Shown piece after piece: positions 40,949-49,317 of a DNA stretch of 64,000 nt. A model generated the notes under the pieces. It made no database searches, was not told the DNA's origin, and saw only the letters and a program-made list of their open reading frames with translations. Numbering within the stretch: the first letter of the stretch is position 1; every line of letters starts with the position of its first letter. A program made the position numbers and the translations under genes. The DNA comes from an uncultured Oscillospiraceae bacterium (lineage in GTDB: Bacteria > Bacillota > Clostridia > Oscillospirales > Ruminococcaceae), in the NCBI GenBank assembly GCA_910589145.1, contig CAJUSD010000001.1, forward strand, positions 158,267 through 222,266, read 5' to 3'.

Positions 40949-42640
40949 TCATACAAGCGCTTCATCTTTCAAGCGGAAGCGTCCAACGGAAGCTTTCAGC
41001 CGCTGCGCCTGATTGTTAAGCGTTTGGGAAGACATTGCAAATTTTTCCGCCATAGAAGCGTTTGTCTGCACTACAACTGAAATCTGCTCCATACCCTTGT
41101 TTAACTCTTCCAGGGATTGGGACTGATTAGAAGAAGAAGCGGCAATATCCTCTATTAATTCCGCTGAATGCCGGGAAATATTCACGGCCTCTGTCAAAGC
41201 TTCGGTTGTTTCTGAGGTTAATTTAGTGCCTTCCTTCACCAATTTCAAGGTATTTTCAATCAAAGACGCTGTATTTTGTGCAGCTTCCCCACTTTTAGAA
41301 GCCAAGTTGCGCACTTCGTCTGCTACAACTGCAAATCCTTTCCCGGAAACCCCTGCCCGGGCTGCTTCCACAGATGCGTTTAAAGCCAGGATATTGGTTT
41401 GAAAAGCAATATCTTCAATGGTCTTTATAATTCCGCCAATCTGATTGGAAGCATTAGAAATATTATCCATGGCTGTTGAAAGCATTTTCATTTTTTCATT
41501 GCTGAGTATGAGCTGTTGGGAAGCCTGTATAGAGTTGACATGAGCAGTCGATGCATCCTGTGCTATTGTTTTCACCTGTTCAGACATTTCCCGGCTGTTA
41601 TCGGACAGCTCCTTAATAGAAGCTGCCTGCTCGGTCGCTCCCTGTGTAAGCGTTTGAGAATCAGCGGACACTTCTTCCGCCTTTTCAGTCACATGCTCCG
41701 CCGCCATATTAATATCAATCAATGCTGCATTAAGTGCATCTATAATCTGGCTCATAGCCTCCTGGATAGGACGAAACTCCCCCTGATAATTCCGGCCTAT
41801 CTCCAGATTCATATTTCCGTTGGCCATTTGTGCAAGTTTCTCGTCAATATCCTTTATATATGTTTTAAGTTCCTCTTTTGTAACATGGATGGAATGGACT
41901 AATGTACCGATTTCAGAAGTATCGGATTCCATAGAGAAAGCCGCTGACAAGTTTCCGGTTGCGATTTCTCCCATTTGATCCCTAACCGCCACAAGCGGCG
42001 CTAAAATTCTCCTGCGAATCACAAGAATGCTTTGGACTTGAATCAAAGCAACCAGAATTACAGTTATGAGAATAAGCAGGCGATAAAGGGAGGCCCACTG
42101 CGACAGTACATGTATTTCTTTGGCCGTCCGCGTATCCAGCGTATTCAAAAACTGCTCCCGCAGCGCTTTAATCTGTGCAATAGAATTTGTGTACTCCTCT
42201 CCGTAAACATATGCCAGCGCTCCGTCCCGGTCGCCTTCCCGCGCCCGAACCATGGCGTTTTCCTCCAGAGGAACCAGCTCGTTGGAAATGCCGGACATTT
42301 TGTTAATCATTTCTTGTTCGTCTTGGGTAATGCCGATTTCCTTCATCGCCGCAACGCCTTCATCACGGCTTTTTACATTGTTGACCTCGTTCCAGTAATT
42401 ATTATAATGCTTTTCATTGGCTGTAGCTGCATAAGCCCGAACCTCGTCCGTAAGGTATGTAGAACCGTTCATAAATTTGTTGGCATTGGATGTAAGGGCA
42501 AACCGGTCTTCATTCGCTTGGTCAATCTGTGCAGTGACTCGGCTGAACAGGATAATAGCAACTGCCATCAGAAACATTGCTAAAATGGATACTCCGCTCA
42601 TGATAAAGGTTAGTGTAGACTGTTTAACTGCCTTTTTCAT
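40949..42640 (-). CDS. Methyl-accepting chemotaxis protein
   Basis: A 563-residue chemoreceptor. A transmembrane segment (about 11-33), a roughly 155-residue four-helix-bundle-like sensor domain, a second membrane segment (about 188-208), a HAMP domain and a long coiled-coil signalling domain follow in order. The hairpin tip reads IAFQTNILALNASVEAARAG, then VSGKGFAVVADEVRNLA, where Val-Ser replaces the more usual Glu-x. There is no C-terminal pentapeptide for CheR docking. A GGGGGGAAAAG site precedes the ATG. In frame after the TGA stop, 36 further codons stay open (to 40838). Confidence 0.94.
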   Translation of the reverse strand: MKKAVKQSTLTFIMSGVSILAMFLMAVAIILFSRVTAQIDQANEDRFALTSNANKFMNGSTYLTDEVRAYAATANEKHYNNYWNEVNNVKSRDEGVAAMKEIGITQDEQEMINKMSGISNELVPLEENAMVRAREGDRDGALAYVYGEEYTNSIAQIKALREQFLNTLDTRTAKEIHVLSQWASLYRLLILITVILVALIQVQSILVIRRRILAPLVAVRDQMGEIATGNLSAAFSMESDTSEIGTLVHSIHVTKEELKTYIKDIDEKLAQMANGNMNLEIGRNYQGEFRPIQEAMSQIIDALNAALIDINMAAEHVTEKAEEVSADSQTLTQGATEQAASIKELSDNSREMSEQVKTIAQDASTAHVNSIQASQQLILSNEKMKMLSTAMDNISNASNQIGGIIKTIEDIAFQTNILALNASVEAARAGVSGKGFAVVADEVRNLASKSGEAAQNTASLIENTLKLVKEGTKLTSETTEALTEAVNISRHSAELIEDIAASSSNQSQSLEELNKGMEQISVVVQTNASMAEKFAMSSQTLNNQAQRLKASVGRFRLKDEALV

Positions 42641-42893
42641 TCTTTTCCCCCCAAAGATCTACTTTCTTCTATTCTATCAGATGTTGGGGAAAATTCAAGT
42701 ATTGTTTCTATTTTTATAGTTCTATTCTAGAAAAATATTTTATAAACATATTTTCCATAAAAAAGAATGTAATAGTTGATTATTTATAGTCAATAAACAG
42801 TATTTTTTACTATAATAATCCGAGTAAGCTTTCAGAATTTTCCAGGTAAATTCTTTTTCAATCGTAAATTTTTCTTTTTTTCCAGAAAATGTG

Positions 42894-42922
42894 TTGTACC
42901 CACACCCCAAAACAACTATAAT
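42894..42922 (+). promoter_or_regulatory. Promoter of the DUF368-flippase genes
   Basis: TTGTAC (42894-42899), 17-base spacer, TATAAT (42917-42922), 62 bp before the DUF368 start. The 340 bp from 42641 to 42983 are very AT-rich and hold no gene; weak -35/-10 pairs for the divergent chemoreceptor may be present. Confidence 0.75.
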
Positions 42923-42983
42923 AAAAAGTATATGACAACTGACGGGGCTTCAAGCTCCCAACGAAAAAATCGGAGGAAAATAC

Positions 42984-43799
42984 ATGGAATTTTTAAAACG
43001 TGTTTTGTATGGCGCCATTATTGGAGTGGCGAACATTGTCCCGGGAGTCAGCGGCGGTACCATGGCGGTTATCCTAGGGATTTATGACAAGCTGCTGGAA
43101 AGCATCTCTTTTAAAAATCTAAAACAGAATATTCTATTTCTTCTGCCGATTGCTTTAGGCGGCGGTACAGGTATCCTTGCCTTGAGCAAAGCAATGAAAT
43201 TTTTGATTTCCACCTATCCTATTGCAACCAACTTTGCTTTTATGGGATTGATTTTAGGCAGTATTCCCATGATTTGGAAACGTGCGCGGAATCCAAAAGG
43301 GGAAACTTCCATTTCTCCTTCCAGCATCCTGTTTTTTGTTCTTGCTTTGGCCTTTATGCTGGTATTAGCCTTTTTGGAAAAGGGTTCTATTGAAAATGCA
43401 GTTCAAACACAGCTTACGCCTGGACTTTGTATTCATCTGGGACTGGCATCTGTGGCAAGTGCTTTCGCTATGCTGCTCCCAGGAATCAGCGGTTCCTTTG
43501 TTATGCTTTTGCTGGGATGCTATTCTACGGTTATTACTGCTATTTCCGATTTAAACATTATGCTGCTTCTGCCTGTAGCGGCGGGATGTGGGGTTGGACT
43601 GCTTTTAGGGGCTCTCCTGATTTCCAAATTGCTGAAAAAATTTCCTCAAGCTACCTATATGGCGATTCTGGGATTAATCGCTGGATCATTGGTTTCCATT
43701 TATCCCGGTTTTGTTTTAGGAGCAGAAGGAATTATCGCTGTTCTTTTGTTGGCAGCATTTGCCTTTATTTCCTGGTGGTTTTCCGTCCGGGAAGATTAA
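42984..43799 (+). CDS. DUF368 membrane protein (PopT-type polyprenyl-phosphate translocase)
   Basis: A 271-residue membrane protein with about eight hydrophobic segments. The diagnostic motifs are ANIVPGVSGGTMAVILGIYD at residues 13-32 and, in the second half, LLPGISGSFVMLLLG, an inverted-repeat pair typical of DUF368. Family members have recently been shown to recycle undecaprenyl phosphate across the membrane. GGAGG precedes the ATG. The next gene is a lipid-linked oligosaccharide flippase-like protein 23 bp away, which fits a shared role in lipid-carrier traffic. Confidence 0.92.
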   Translation: MEFLKRVLYGAIIGVANIVPGVSGGTMAVILGIYDKLLESISFKNLKQNILFLLPIALGGGTGILALSKAMKFLISTYPIATNFAFMGLILGSIPMIWKRARNPKGETSISPSSILFFVLALAFMLVLAFLEKGSIENAVQTQLTPGLCIHLGLASVASAFAMLLPGISGSFVMLLLGCYSTVITAISDLNIMLLLPVAAGCGVGLLLGALLISKLLKKFPQATYMAILGLIAGSLVSIYPGFVLGAEGIIAVLLLAAFAFISWWFSVRED

Positions 43800-43822
43800 T
43801 TTCAAGATAGGACGGATGAATT

Positions 43823-45229
43823 TTGGAGCGTAAATATAAAAAGCTCTTTTCCAATACCATTATCTTTTCCATTGGTACGTTCAGTTCAAAGATTCTGGTA
43901 TTCCTTCTGGTGCCTTTTTATACTCATTTTCTCACTGATGCAGAATATGGAACCGTCGATCTGATTACCCAGACAGCCAATCTGCTGATCCCTCTGGTTT
44001 CCCTGGGGGTCGCCAGCGCTGTCCTGCGGTTTGGCCTGGACAAATCCTATAACAAAAAGGCTATCTTTACTACCGGCGTATCAGCTATTCTCACAGGTTT
44101 TCTCCTTTTCTTATGTTTTATTCCCTTAATGCTGCAAATAAAGATTATAAACCAATACACCCTTCTTCTATATATTTATGTTTTCGTTGGCTGTTTTCGC
44201 CTGCTCTGCACCGATTTTGTTCGGGCACTGTATGCCCGGCTGTATGCTTTTGACGGGGTACTCTGTACCATATTGGTTATATTGTTTAATATCTTATTTT
44301 TGATGGTTTTCAAAATGGGGATTACGGGGTATGTTCTGGCGACCATCTGTTCTGACCTCTGCTCAGTGCTCTTTTTGACTATGATTGCTGGGCTTCACCG
44401 TTTTGTCGATTTTTCACGGGTGAAAGTAAATGTTATTTTCCCCATGCTGCGATATGCCCTTCCCCTGATTCCTGCTAATATTTTCTGGTGGGTTACCCAT
44501 GTTTCCGACCGGTATATGGTGACGTATATGATTGACGAAAGCGCCAATGGCATGTATGCCCTGGCCTACAAAATTCCCACCATGATTTCCATTGTTTCCA
44601 CCATATTCATGGAAGCTTGGCAGCTTTCCGCCGTAGTGGAAAAAAATGATCCCAACCTTCCCAAATTCTTTACAGATGTTTTTTCCTCATTCCAGTCGCT
44701 GCTGTTTTTCGGAGGCTCCGGCTGTATCATGTTATGCAAAGTTATGATTTATCTCCTTTCCACAGGCAAACCCAACTTTTATATCGCCTGGAAATATGTC
44801 CCTATTCTTATTATGGCTACCTGTTTTTCCTGTTTTGTTACCTTTATTGGAACGGTTTATGTAGTGGAGAAAAAAAGCATCACATCTTTTTGGACGACTT
44901 TCCTTGGGGCTGTTTCCAATGTACTGCTGAATCTTTGGCTGGTGCCTTTGCTGGGAGTAAACGGGGCAGCGCTTGCTACCATGTTTTCATACATGATTGT
45001 ATACATTGTTCGGGCATTTTCCACGAAAAGAATTATCCCCATGAAATTTAAAGCTGGAAAAACTTTTTTAAATGTCCTTCTCCTAGGTGGACAATCCGCT
45101 GTTATGATCTTTGAAGTCCCATTTTGTTATCTGATTTCCAGTGTCATTTTCCTTGTGGTAACCGTAGTAAACCTTCGGGGATTGTTCCATACAGCCCTGC
45201 ACCTTCTCCAGAAGCGAAAAGCACATTGA
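43823..45229 (+). CDS. MOP-superfamily oligosaccharide flippase (Wzx/MurJ-like)
   Basis: A 468-residue membrane protein with about 12-14 hydrophobic segments of the polysaccharide synthesis/MATE fold. It starts KLFSNTIIFSIGTFSSKILVF and has a VPFYTHFLTDAEYGTVDL motif seen in Wzx-type lipid-linked sugar flippases. The start codon is TTG at 43823 with a weak AGGACGG upstream; no earlier ATG is possible. It probably exports a polysaccharide repeat unit or teichoic-acid-like precursor; no glycosyltransferase cluster is nearby, so the substrate is open. Confidence 0.88.
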   Translation: MERKYKKLFSNTIIFSIGTFSSKILVFLLVPFYTHFLTDAEYGTVDLITQTANLLIPLVSLGVASAVLRFGLDKSYNKKAIFTTGVSAILTGFLLFLCFIPLMLQIKIINQYTLLLYIYVFVGCFRLLCTDFVRALYARLYAFDGVLCTILVILFNILFLMVFKMGITGYVLATICSDLCSVLFLTMIAGLHRFVDFSRVKVNVIFPMLRYALPLIPANIFWWVTHVSDRYMVTYMIDESANGMYALAYKIPTMISIVSTIFMEAWQLSAVVEKNDPNLPKFFTDVFSSFQSLLFFGGSGCIMLCKVMIYLLSTGKPNFYIAWKYVPILIMATCFSCFVTFIGTVYVVEKKSITSFWTTFLGAVSNVLLNLWLVPLLGVNGAALATMFSYMIVYIVRAFSTKRIIPMKFKAGKTFLNVLLLGGQSAVMIFEVPFCYLISSVIFLVVTVVNLRGLFHTALHLLQKRKAH

Positions 45230-45255
45230 GAATTGTAAAAACAGATATGCAGGTA

Positions 45256-45313
45256 CAACCTAAGATGAGTATTTCTCTATCCTAGGCAGATTAAAAAGGT
45301 TACAGCTCCAGGA
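45256..45313. repeat. Dispersed repeat, copy B
   Basis: Relative of 6171-6223, sharing AACCT.AGATGAGTAT, GATTAAAAAGGTT and CTCCAGG in order. It lies in the 285-bp gap between the flippase and MFS-like genes, together with a GTGCAGC/GCTGCAC hairpin (from 45319) and no ORF. Confidence 0.5.
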
Positions 45314-45514
45314 GAGGATGTGCAGCTATGCTGCACAAACTAAAAAGACTAGAAAAACACATCTTTAAAGAGGAAAAGAATGAATCAAAAAGCCCGCTTG
45401 CGGAAGTAAAATGCCATAGCAGGCGGACAAGTTCAGGTTCTGTAAAATATTATGTGGAAAACAAAAGAGATTTTTAGCATAAAACCACATTAAAAATTTA
45501 AAGGAGGCAGTCGT

Positions 45515-46789
45515 ATGGGAAAGAATGGTAAATTCTTTATTCCCTGTTCCATACGTAGCATATCTGGATTTCTGGGACGGGTTTTGGGAACAGAACGTGT
45601 TTCCCAAACCTATTTGGAATTTATCAAAATGCACGCAGGGTATTTGCTCTTTACCAATATGAAAAGCCTTTTTGTCAATACGCTTTTAATCCGCATTACC
45701 GGCGATGATTCTATGGTAATGAAATTTAATCTGATGCAGTTTATTTGTATTCCCTTTGCCTATACAATAGGTTCTTTTTATATCCGCCGCCGTTCTCTCC
45801 CCAGAGCCGCAAGATGGGGAATGATTTTTTCAGCGTTGTTTTATGCTATATTCTTCTTGTCATTAAACCATTTAGCGCTGATGCTGCCTCTGCTCTCCAT
45901 CGTTACAGCCATTTCCTTTGGTTTTTATACGCTGTCCAACCAATCAATGACAGTGGAATATTGCAGCGACGACAACCGGGAAGCCGCTATTTCCATCAGC
46001 GGAGTGGTATCCGGTGTAATCTCTATGTCAATGCCGATTGTCAATGGGGCGATTATCTCCGCCTTCCCAGGATTAAGCGGTTATTACTCGGTATTCGGGG
46101 TATCAATGATAATTGCTTTCTTTTCGATCCGTCAAACAAAAAAACTGCCAAATAACCATATTCCCGGCAAAATCAATTTTTGCGAAACAATCCGCGACGC
46201 GCTTCACAGCCGTCCTTTTATTTTAGCAGGGCTGGCTGAGACCTTTAAAGGCATTCGGGAGGGTGTTTTTACTTTTTTCTTGAATGTGCTATTATTTGAG
46301 TGTATTCAAAGTGAACTCCTGGTAGGGATTAACACCTTTTTAATTGGGATTTTTTCTATTTTTGGATGCTGGCTGTTGGGCAGGCTTGTACGCCCCTATA
46401 ACCGTATCCAGTATATGTGTGCTGCTCTGATCAGCCTGCTTTGTGTTACCTGTGCGCTGCTGTTAAAACTGAATGCTTTTACTGTTATGCTGATGAGCGT
46501 ATGCAATTCCTTTTTTACCTGTTTTACGTTAAATCCAAGTTCCAGTATGCAGTTTTATGTTGTAAGCCAAATGCCGAAAAGCCAGGAACGGAAATCCGAG
46601 TATCTGGCGCTGAAGTCCTATTTTCTGGCTGCAGGGAGGGTTGCAGGCGTTGTGATTGTTTCCTCAATGCCGGAATCTGCTCAGGGAAGTGTACTTGGAT
46701 TGCTGGCAATTACCCTGCTGCAATTTGGAACCCCCATTATGTATTATTTTGCTGTAAAGGAAGCCGCCCTCCTTCCCTCTCAGCAATAA
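45515..46789 (+). CDS. MFS-like multi-spanning membrane protein
   Basis: A 424-residue protein with about 11-12 hydrophobic segments spaced as in the major facilitator superfamily, though the cytoplasmic loop 2-3 motif is replaced by SFYIRRRSLPRAARWG. An N-terminal stretch of about 45 residues precedes the first helix. Substrate unknown; bacterial proteins of this kind are commonly listed as MFS transporters. An AAGGAGG site gives a strong start. Monocistronic as far as the sequence shows. Confidence 0.78.
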   Translation: MGKNGKFFIPCSIRSISGFLGRVLGTERVSQTYLEFIKMHAGYLLFTNMKSLFVNTLLIRITGDDSMVMKFNLMQFICIPFAYTIGSFYIRRRSLPRAARWGMIFSALFYAIFFLSLNHLALMLPLLSIVTAISFGFYTLSNQSMTVEYCSDDNREAAISISGVVSGVISMSMPIVNGAIISAFPGLSGYYSVFGVSMIIAFFSIRQTKKLPNNHIPGKINFCETIRDALHSRPFILAGLAETFKGIREGVFTFFLNVLLFECIQSELLVGINTFLIGIFSIFGCWLLGRLVRPYNRIQYMCAALISLLCVTCALLLKLNAFTVMLMSVCNSFFTCFTLNPSSSMQFYVVSQMPKSQERKSEYLALKSYFLAAGRVAGVVIVSSMPESAQGSVLGLLAITLLQFGTPIMYYFAVKEAALLPSQQ

Positions 46790-46908
46790 AAGGCTGTTGG
46801 ACGGAATGCCGCCGTAGTGTTCTAAAGCCGGAACCCTGGCTTTTACATTCTACTTAACCAGACAGTACTGTTCACGAATTAAATTTCTCAAAGAAAGGAG
46901 TTCCCAAC

Positions 46909-48171
46909 ATGGCTTTGCAAAATATATCCTTTCAGCTCAGTCCAAGGCTTCAGGCAATCGCTTCCCTTGTCCATCCTGGCGGAGTATTGGCAGATATTGG
47001 TTCCGACCATGGATATCTTGTAACATGGCTGGCCGCCCAGGGGATCATTGAAAAAGGTTTAGCCTGCGATATCAACACCAAACCATTAGAACATTCCCGT
47101 TCCACGGTTCTGCGCTGCGGGCTGGAAAATAAAGTTGATCTGCGTCTTTCCGACGGGTTAAAATGCCTTACACCAGGGGAATTCAGCCAATGTGTGATTG
47201 CAGGAATGGGCGGGGATACCATTTCAGAAATCCTTTCCGGCGTGTCCTGGAGCAGTAAGGAGCCTGTTCGTTATCTGCTCCAGCCGAATTCCAAAGAAGA
47301 TCATTTACGCGAATGGCTGTATCATCACAGTTTTCAAATACAGGAGGAGCACGCGGTAAAAGACGGGAAATTTGTCTATCCAATACTTGTTGTGGAACCT
47401 GGCGAAATGCAGATTCCCATAGAGCAGCGCCCTCTTTTCTATGCGGTGGGAAAGATTGGTGAAAACAATATTATCAACCACCAGGAAAACGCCTATTTAT
47501 TAAGGCGCAGAAAAGCTGTCCTGCTTCGCTTGGAAGGAAAAAAATCCTCCTTGTCCCAAACACCCCAACAGGAACTGAAAGTTTTGGAAAATATAGTTGA
47601 GGGGATCAACCGGCGGCTGCAAGGGCTGGAAGGAGAACACCTATACTTAGTTCGGGCAAACGAAGACATGCGGGACACAGCGGAAGAATACAAAGAGGAG
47701 CATCTTCAGTATGGGGAAACAGAGCTCCACGGTTCTGCCATGATGGATTCCCTGCCCTTTGACCTGTGGATCCGCCAAACTCTGGATAATGCATCTCCGG
47801 AAACCGTTCAGCCCAACTGGGTGGCGGCATCTACTTTTTTTGCAGTTCGGAGGAAAGATGAACGGGTTGTAGGGATGTTAGATGTTCGACATCGGCTGAA
47901 CGGCTTTCTTCAACAATATGGAGGACATATTGGGTACGGTGTTCGGCCATCAGAGCGGAAAAAAGGTTATGCTTCAGAGATGCTCCGGCTGGGGTTGAAA
48001 TATTGCTGCCATCTTGGGATAAATCGGGTAATGGTATCCTGTTATCAGGACAATGAAGCCTCCAAAAAGGTTATTTTAAAATGCGGCGGAGTTTTGGAAC
48101 GGGAATATCTGCATAGAGAAGGGAAAATAGTTCAGATATACTGGATTACTTTGCCGGATACCAATAAATAA
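46909..48171 (+). CDS. trmK: TrmK tRNA (adenine22-N1)-methyltransferase fused to a GNAT acetyltransferase
   Basis: A 420-residue two-domain protein. Residues 1-240 are TrmK: SPRLQAIASLV, motif I ADIGSDHGYLVTWL, AGMGGDTISEIL and LQPNSKEDHLREWL, followed by its C-terminal helical hairpin. Residues from about 243 form a COG3981-like GNAT domain with IGYGVRPSERKKGYASEML as acetyl-CoA loop and a final VLEREYLHREGKIVQIYWI. TrmK alone is about 230 residues; the fused acetyltransferase is unusual. The reading frame is continuous and has one good AAGGAG site. Nif3 follows after 14 bp, the usual TrmK neighbour. Confidence 0.9.
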   Translation: MALQNISFQLSPRLQAIASLVHPGGVLADIGSDHGYLVTWLAAQGIIEKGLACDINTKPLEHSRSTVLRCGLENKVDLRLSDGLKCLTPGEFSQCVIAGMGGDTISEILSGVSWSSKEPVRYLLQPNSKEDHLREWLYHHSFQIQEEHAVKDGKFVYPILVVEPGEMQIPIEQRPLFYAVGKIGENNIINHQENAYLLRRRKAVLLRLEGKKSSLSQTPQQELKVLENIVEGINRRLQGLEGEHLYLVRANEDMRDTAEEYKEEHLQYGETELHGSAMMDSLPFDLWIRQTLDNASPETVQPNWVAASTFFAVRRKDERVVGMLDVRHRLNGFLQQYGGHIGYGVRPSERKKGYASEMLRLGLKYCCHLGINRVMVSCYQDNEASKKVILKCGGVLEREYLHREGKIVQIYWITLPDTNK

Positions 48172-48185
48172 AGGGAGAATATTTT

Positions 48186-49283
48186 ATGAAAATCAAGGAA
48201 ATTGTACAATATATTGATCATTTCGCGCCATTTTCAACTGCTATGTCTTATGATAACTGTGGCCTTCTCATAGGAAGCGGGGAAACAGAACCCACCGGCG
48301 TAATGGTTTCCCTTGATGCTACAATGGACGCATTACGTCGTGCACTGGAAAACAACTGTAATGTTGTTGTAACCCATCATCCAATTATATTTAATCCTTT
48401 GAAGCGGATTCATGAACAGTCTACTGTGTATCAGTATATTCGCCATGGCATATCTGTCATCAGCGCCCATACCAATTTGGATATGGCAAAAGGAGGCTTA
48501 AACGATTTTCTGGGAAAACGTTTAGGATTAACTGGGATGTCAGGGATTGGGCTGATATCGAAACAGCCCTATAAAAAGATTTCTGTATTTGTACCGGAAG
48601 CATTTGCCGACACGGTTATGAACGCTATGGCGGATGCTGGCGCCGGGGAGTATGCTGGATACTCCCGCTGTTTCTTTGCATCCGGTGGAAAAGGATATTA
48701 TCAACCGGAAAATGGCTCCCATCCCTTCCGCGGCGAAACTGGGAAGCTTCATACAGAGCCGGAAATCCGCTTAGAAGCAATCTGTCATCCTGCTAAGGCG
48801 GATATGGTTATAAAGGCCATGCTCCAGACACATCCTTACGAACGCCCTGCTTATGATGTTATAGATGATTTTTCTTTAACTGACCTGGTTTATGAGGGAC
48901 GTGCAGGGGTGCTTGCCACTCCCCTGACCCCTGACGCATTAGCCGGACAGGTAAAGGAACGACTTGGACTGGATGCAGTAGGTTTGGTTTGCCGGGAAGG
49001 TTTGGAAGAAAGGCTCATTACCAGAACCGCTGTATGTTCCGGGGCAGGCAGTTCCCTGCTTTACGACTGCGCAAAAGAAGGAGTAGAAGCCCTGGTAACA
49101 TCAGAAATAAAGCATAACATTGCCCAGGATGCACTGGAAATGGGGATCGTCATGGTGGATGCGGGACATTATGGGACAGAAATTATAGTGGTTCCCATGT
49201 TGGCGAAAAAACTGGAACAGAGATTCCCAGAACTTCCTATCTTCCCCTTTGTGCAGCAGCCCGCCATACGTGCAATTTATTAA
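48186..49283 (+). CDS. Nif3-like dinuclear metal centre hexameric protein
   Basis: A 365-residue Nif3/YqfO protein. N-terminal motifs AMSYDNCGLLIGS and VVTHHPIIFNPLKRI give the metal-binding His pair; the C-terminal half has LVTSEIKHNIAQDALEMG and VDAGHYGTE. Between them, about residues 130-230, is the CutA/PII-like insertion of long Nif3 proteins. Often annotated as GTP cyclohydrolase 1 type 2, but that activity is doubtful. AAAGGGAG precedes the ATG. It is paired with trmK as in many Firmicutes. Confidence 0.95.
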   Translation: MKIKEIVQYIDHFAPFSTAMSYDNCGLLIGSGETEPTGVMVSLDATMDALRRALENNCNVVVTHHPIIFNPLKRIHEQSTVYQYIRHGISVISAHTNLDMAKGGLNDFLGKRLGLTGMSGIGLISKQPYKKISVFVPEAFADTVMNAMADAGAGEYAGYSRCFFASGGKGYYQPENGSHPFRGETGKLHTEPEIRLEAICHPAKADMVIKAMLQTHPYERPAYDVIDDFSLTDLVYEGRAGVLATPLTPDALAGQVKERLGLDAVGLVCREGLEERLITRTAVCSGAGSSLLYDCAKEGVEALVTSEIKHNIAQDALEMGIVMVDAGHYGTEIIVVPMLAKKLEQRFPELPIFPFVQQPAIRAIY

Positions 49284-49317
49284 AACAAGATAAATTTGAT
49301 AAATGAGGTGATATTTT

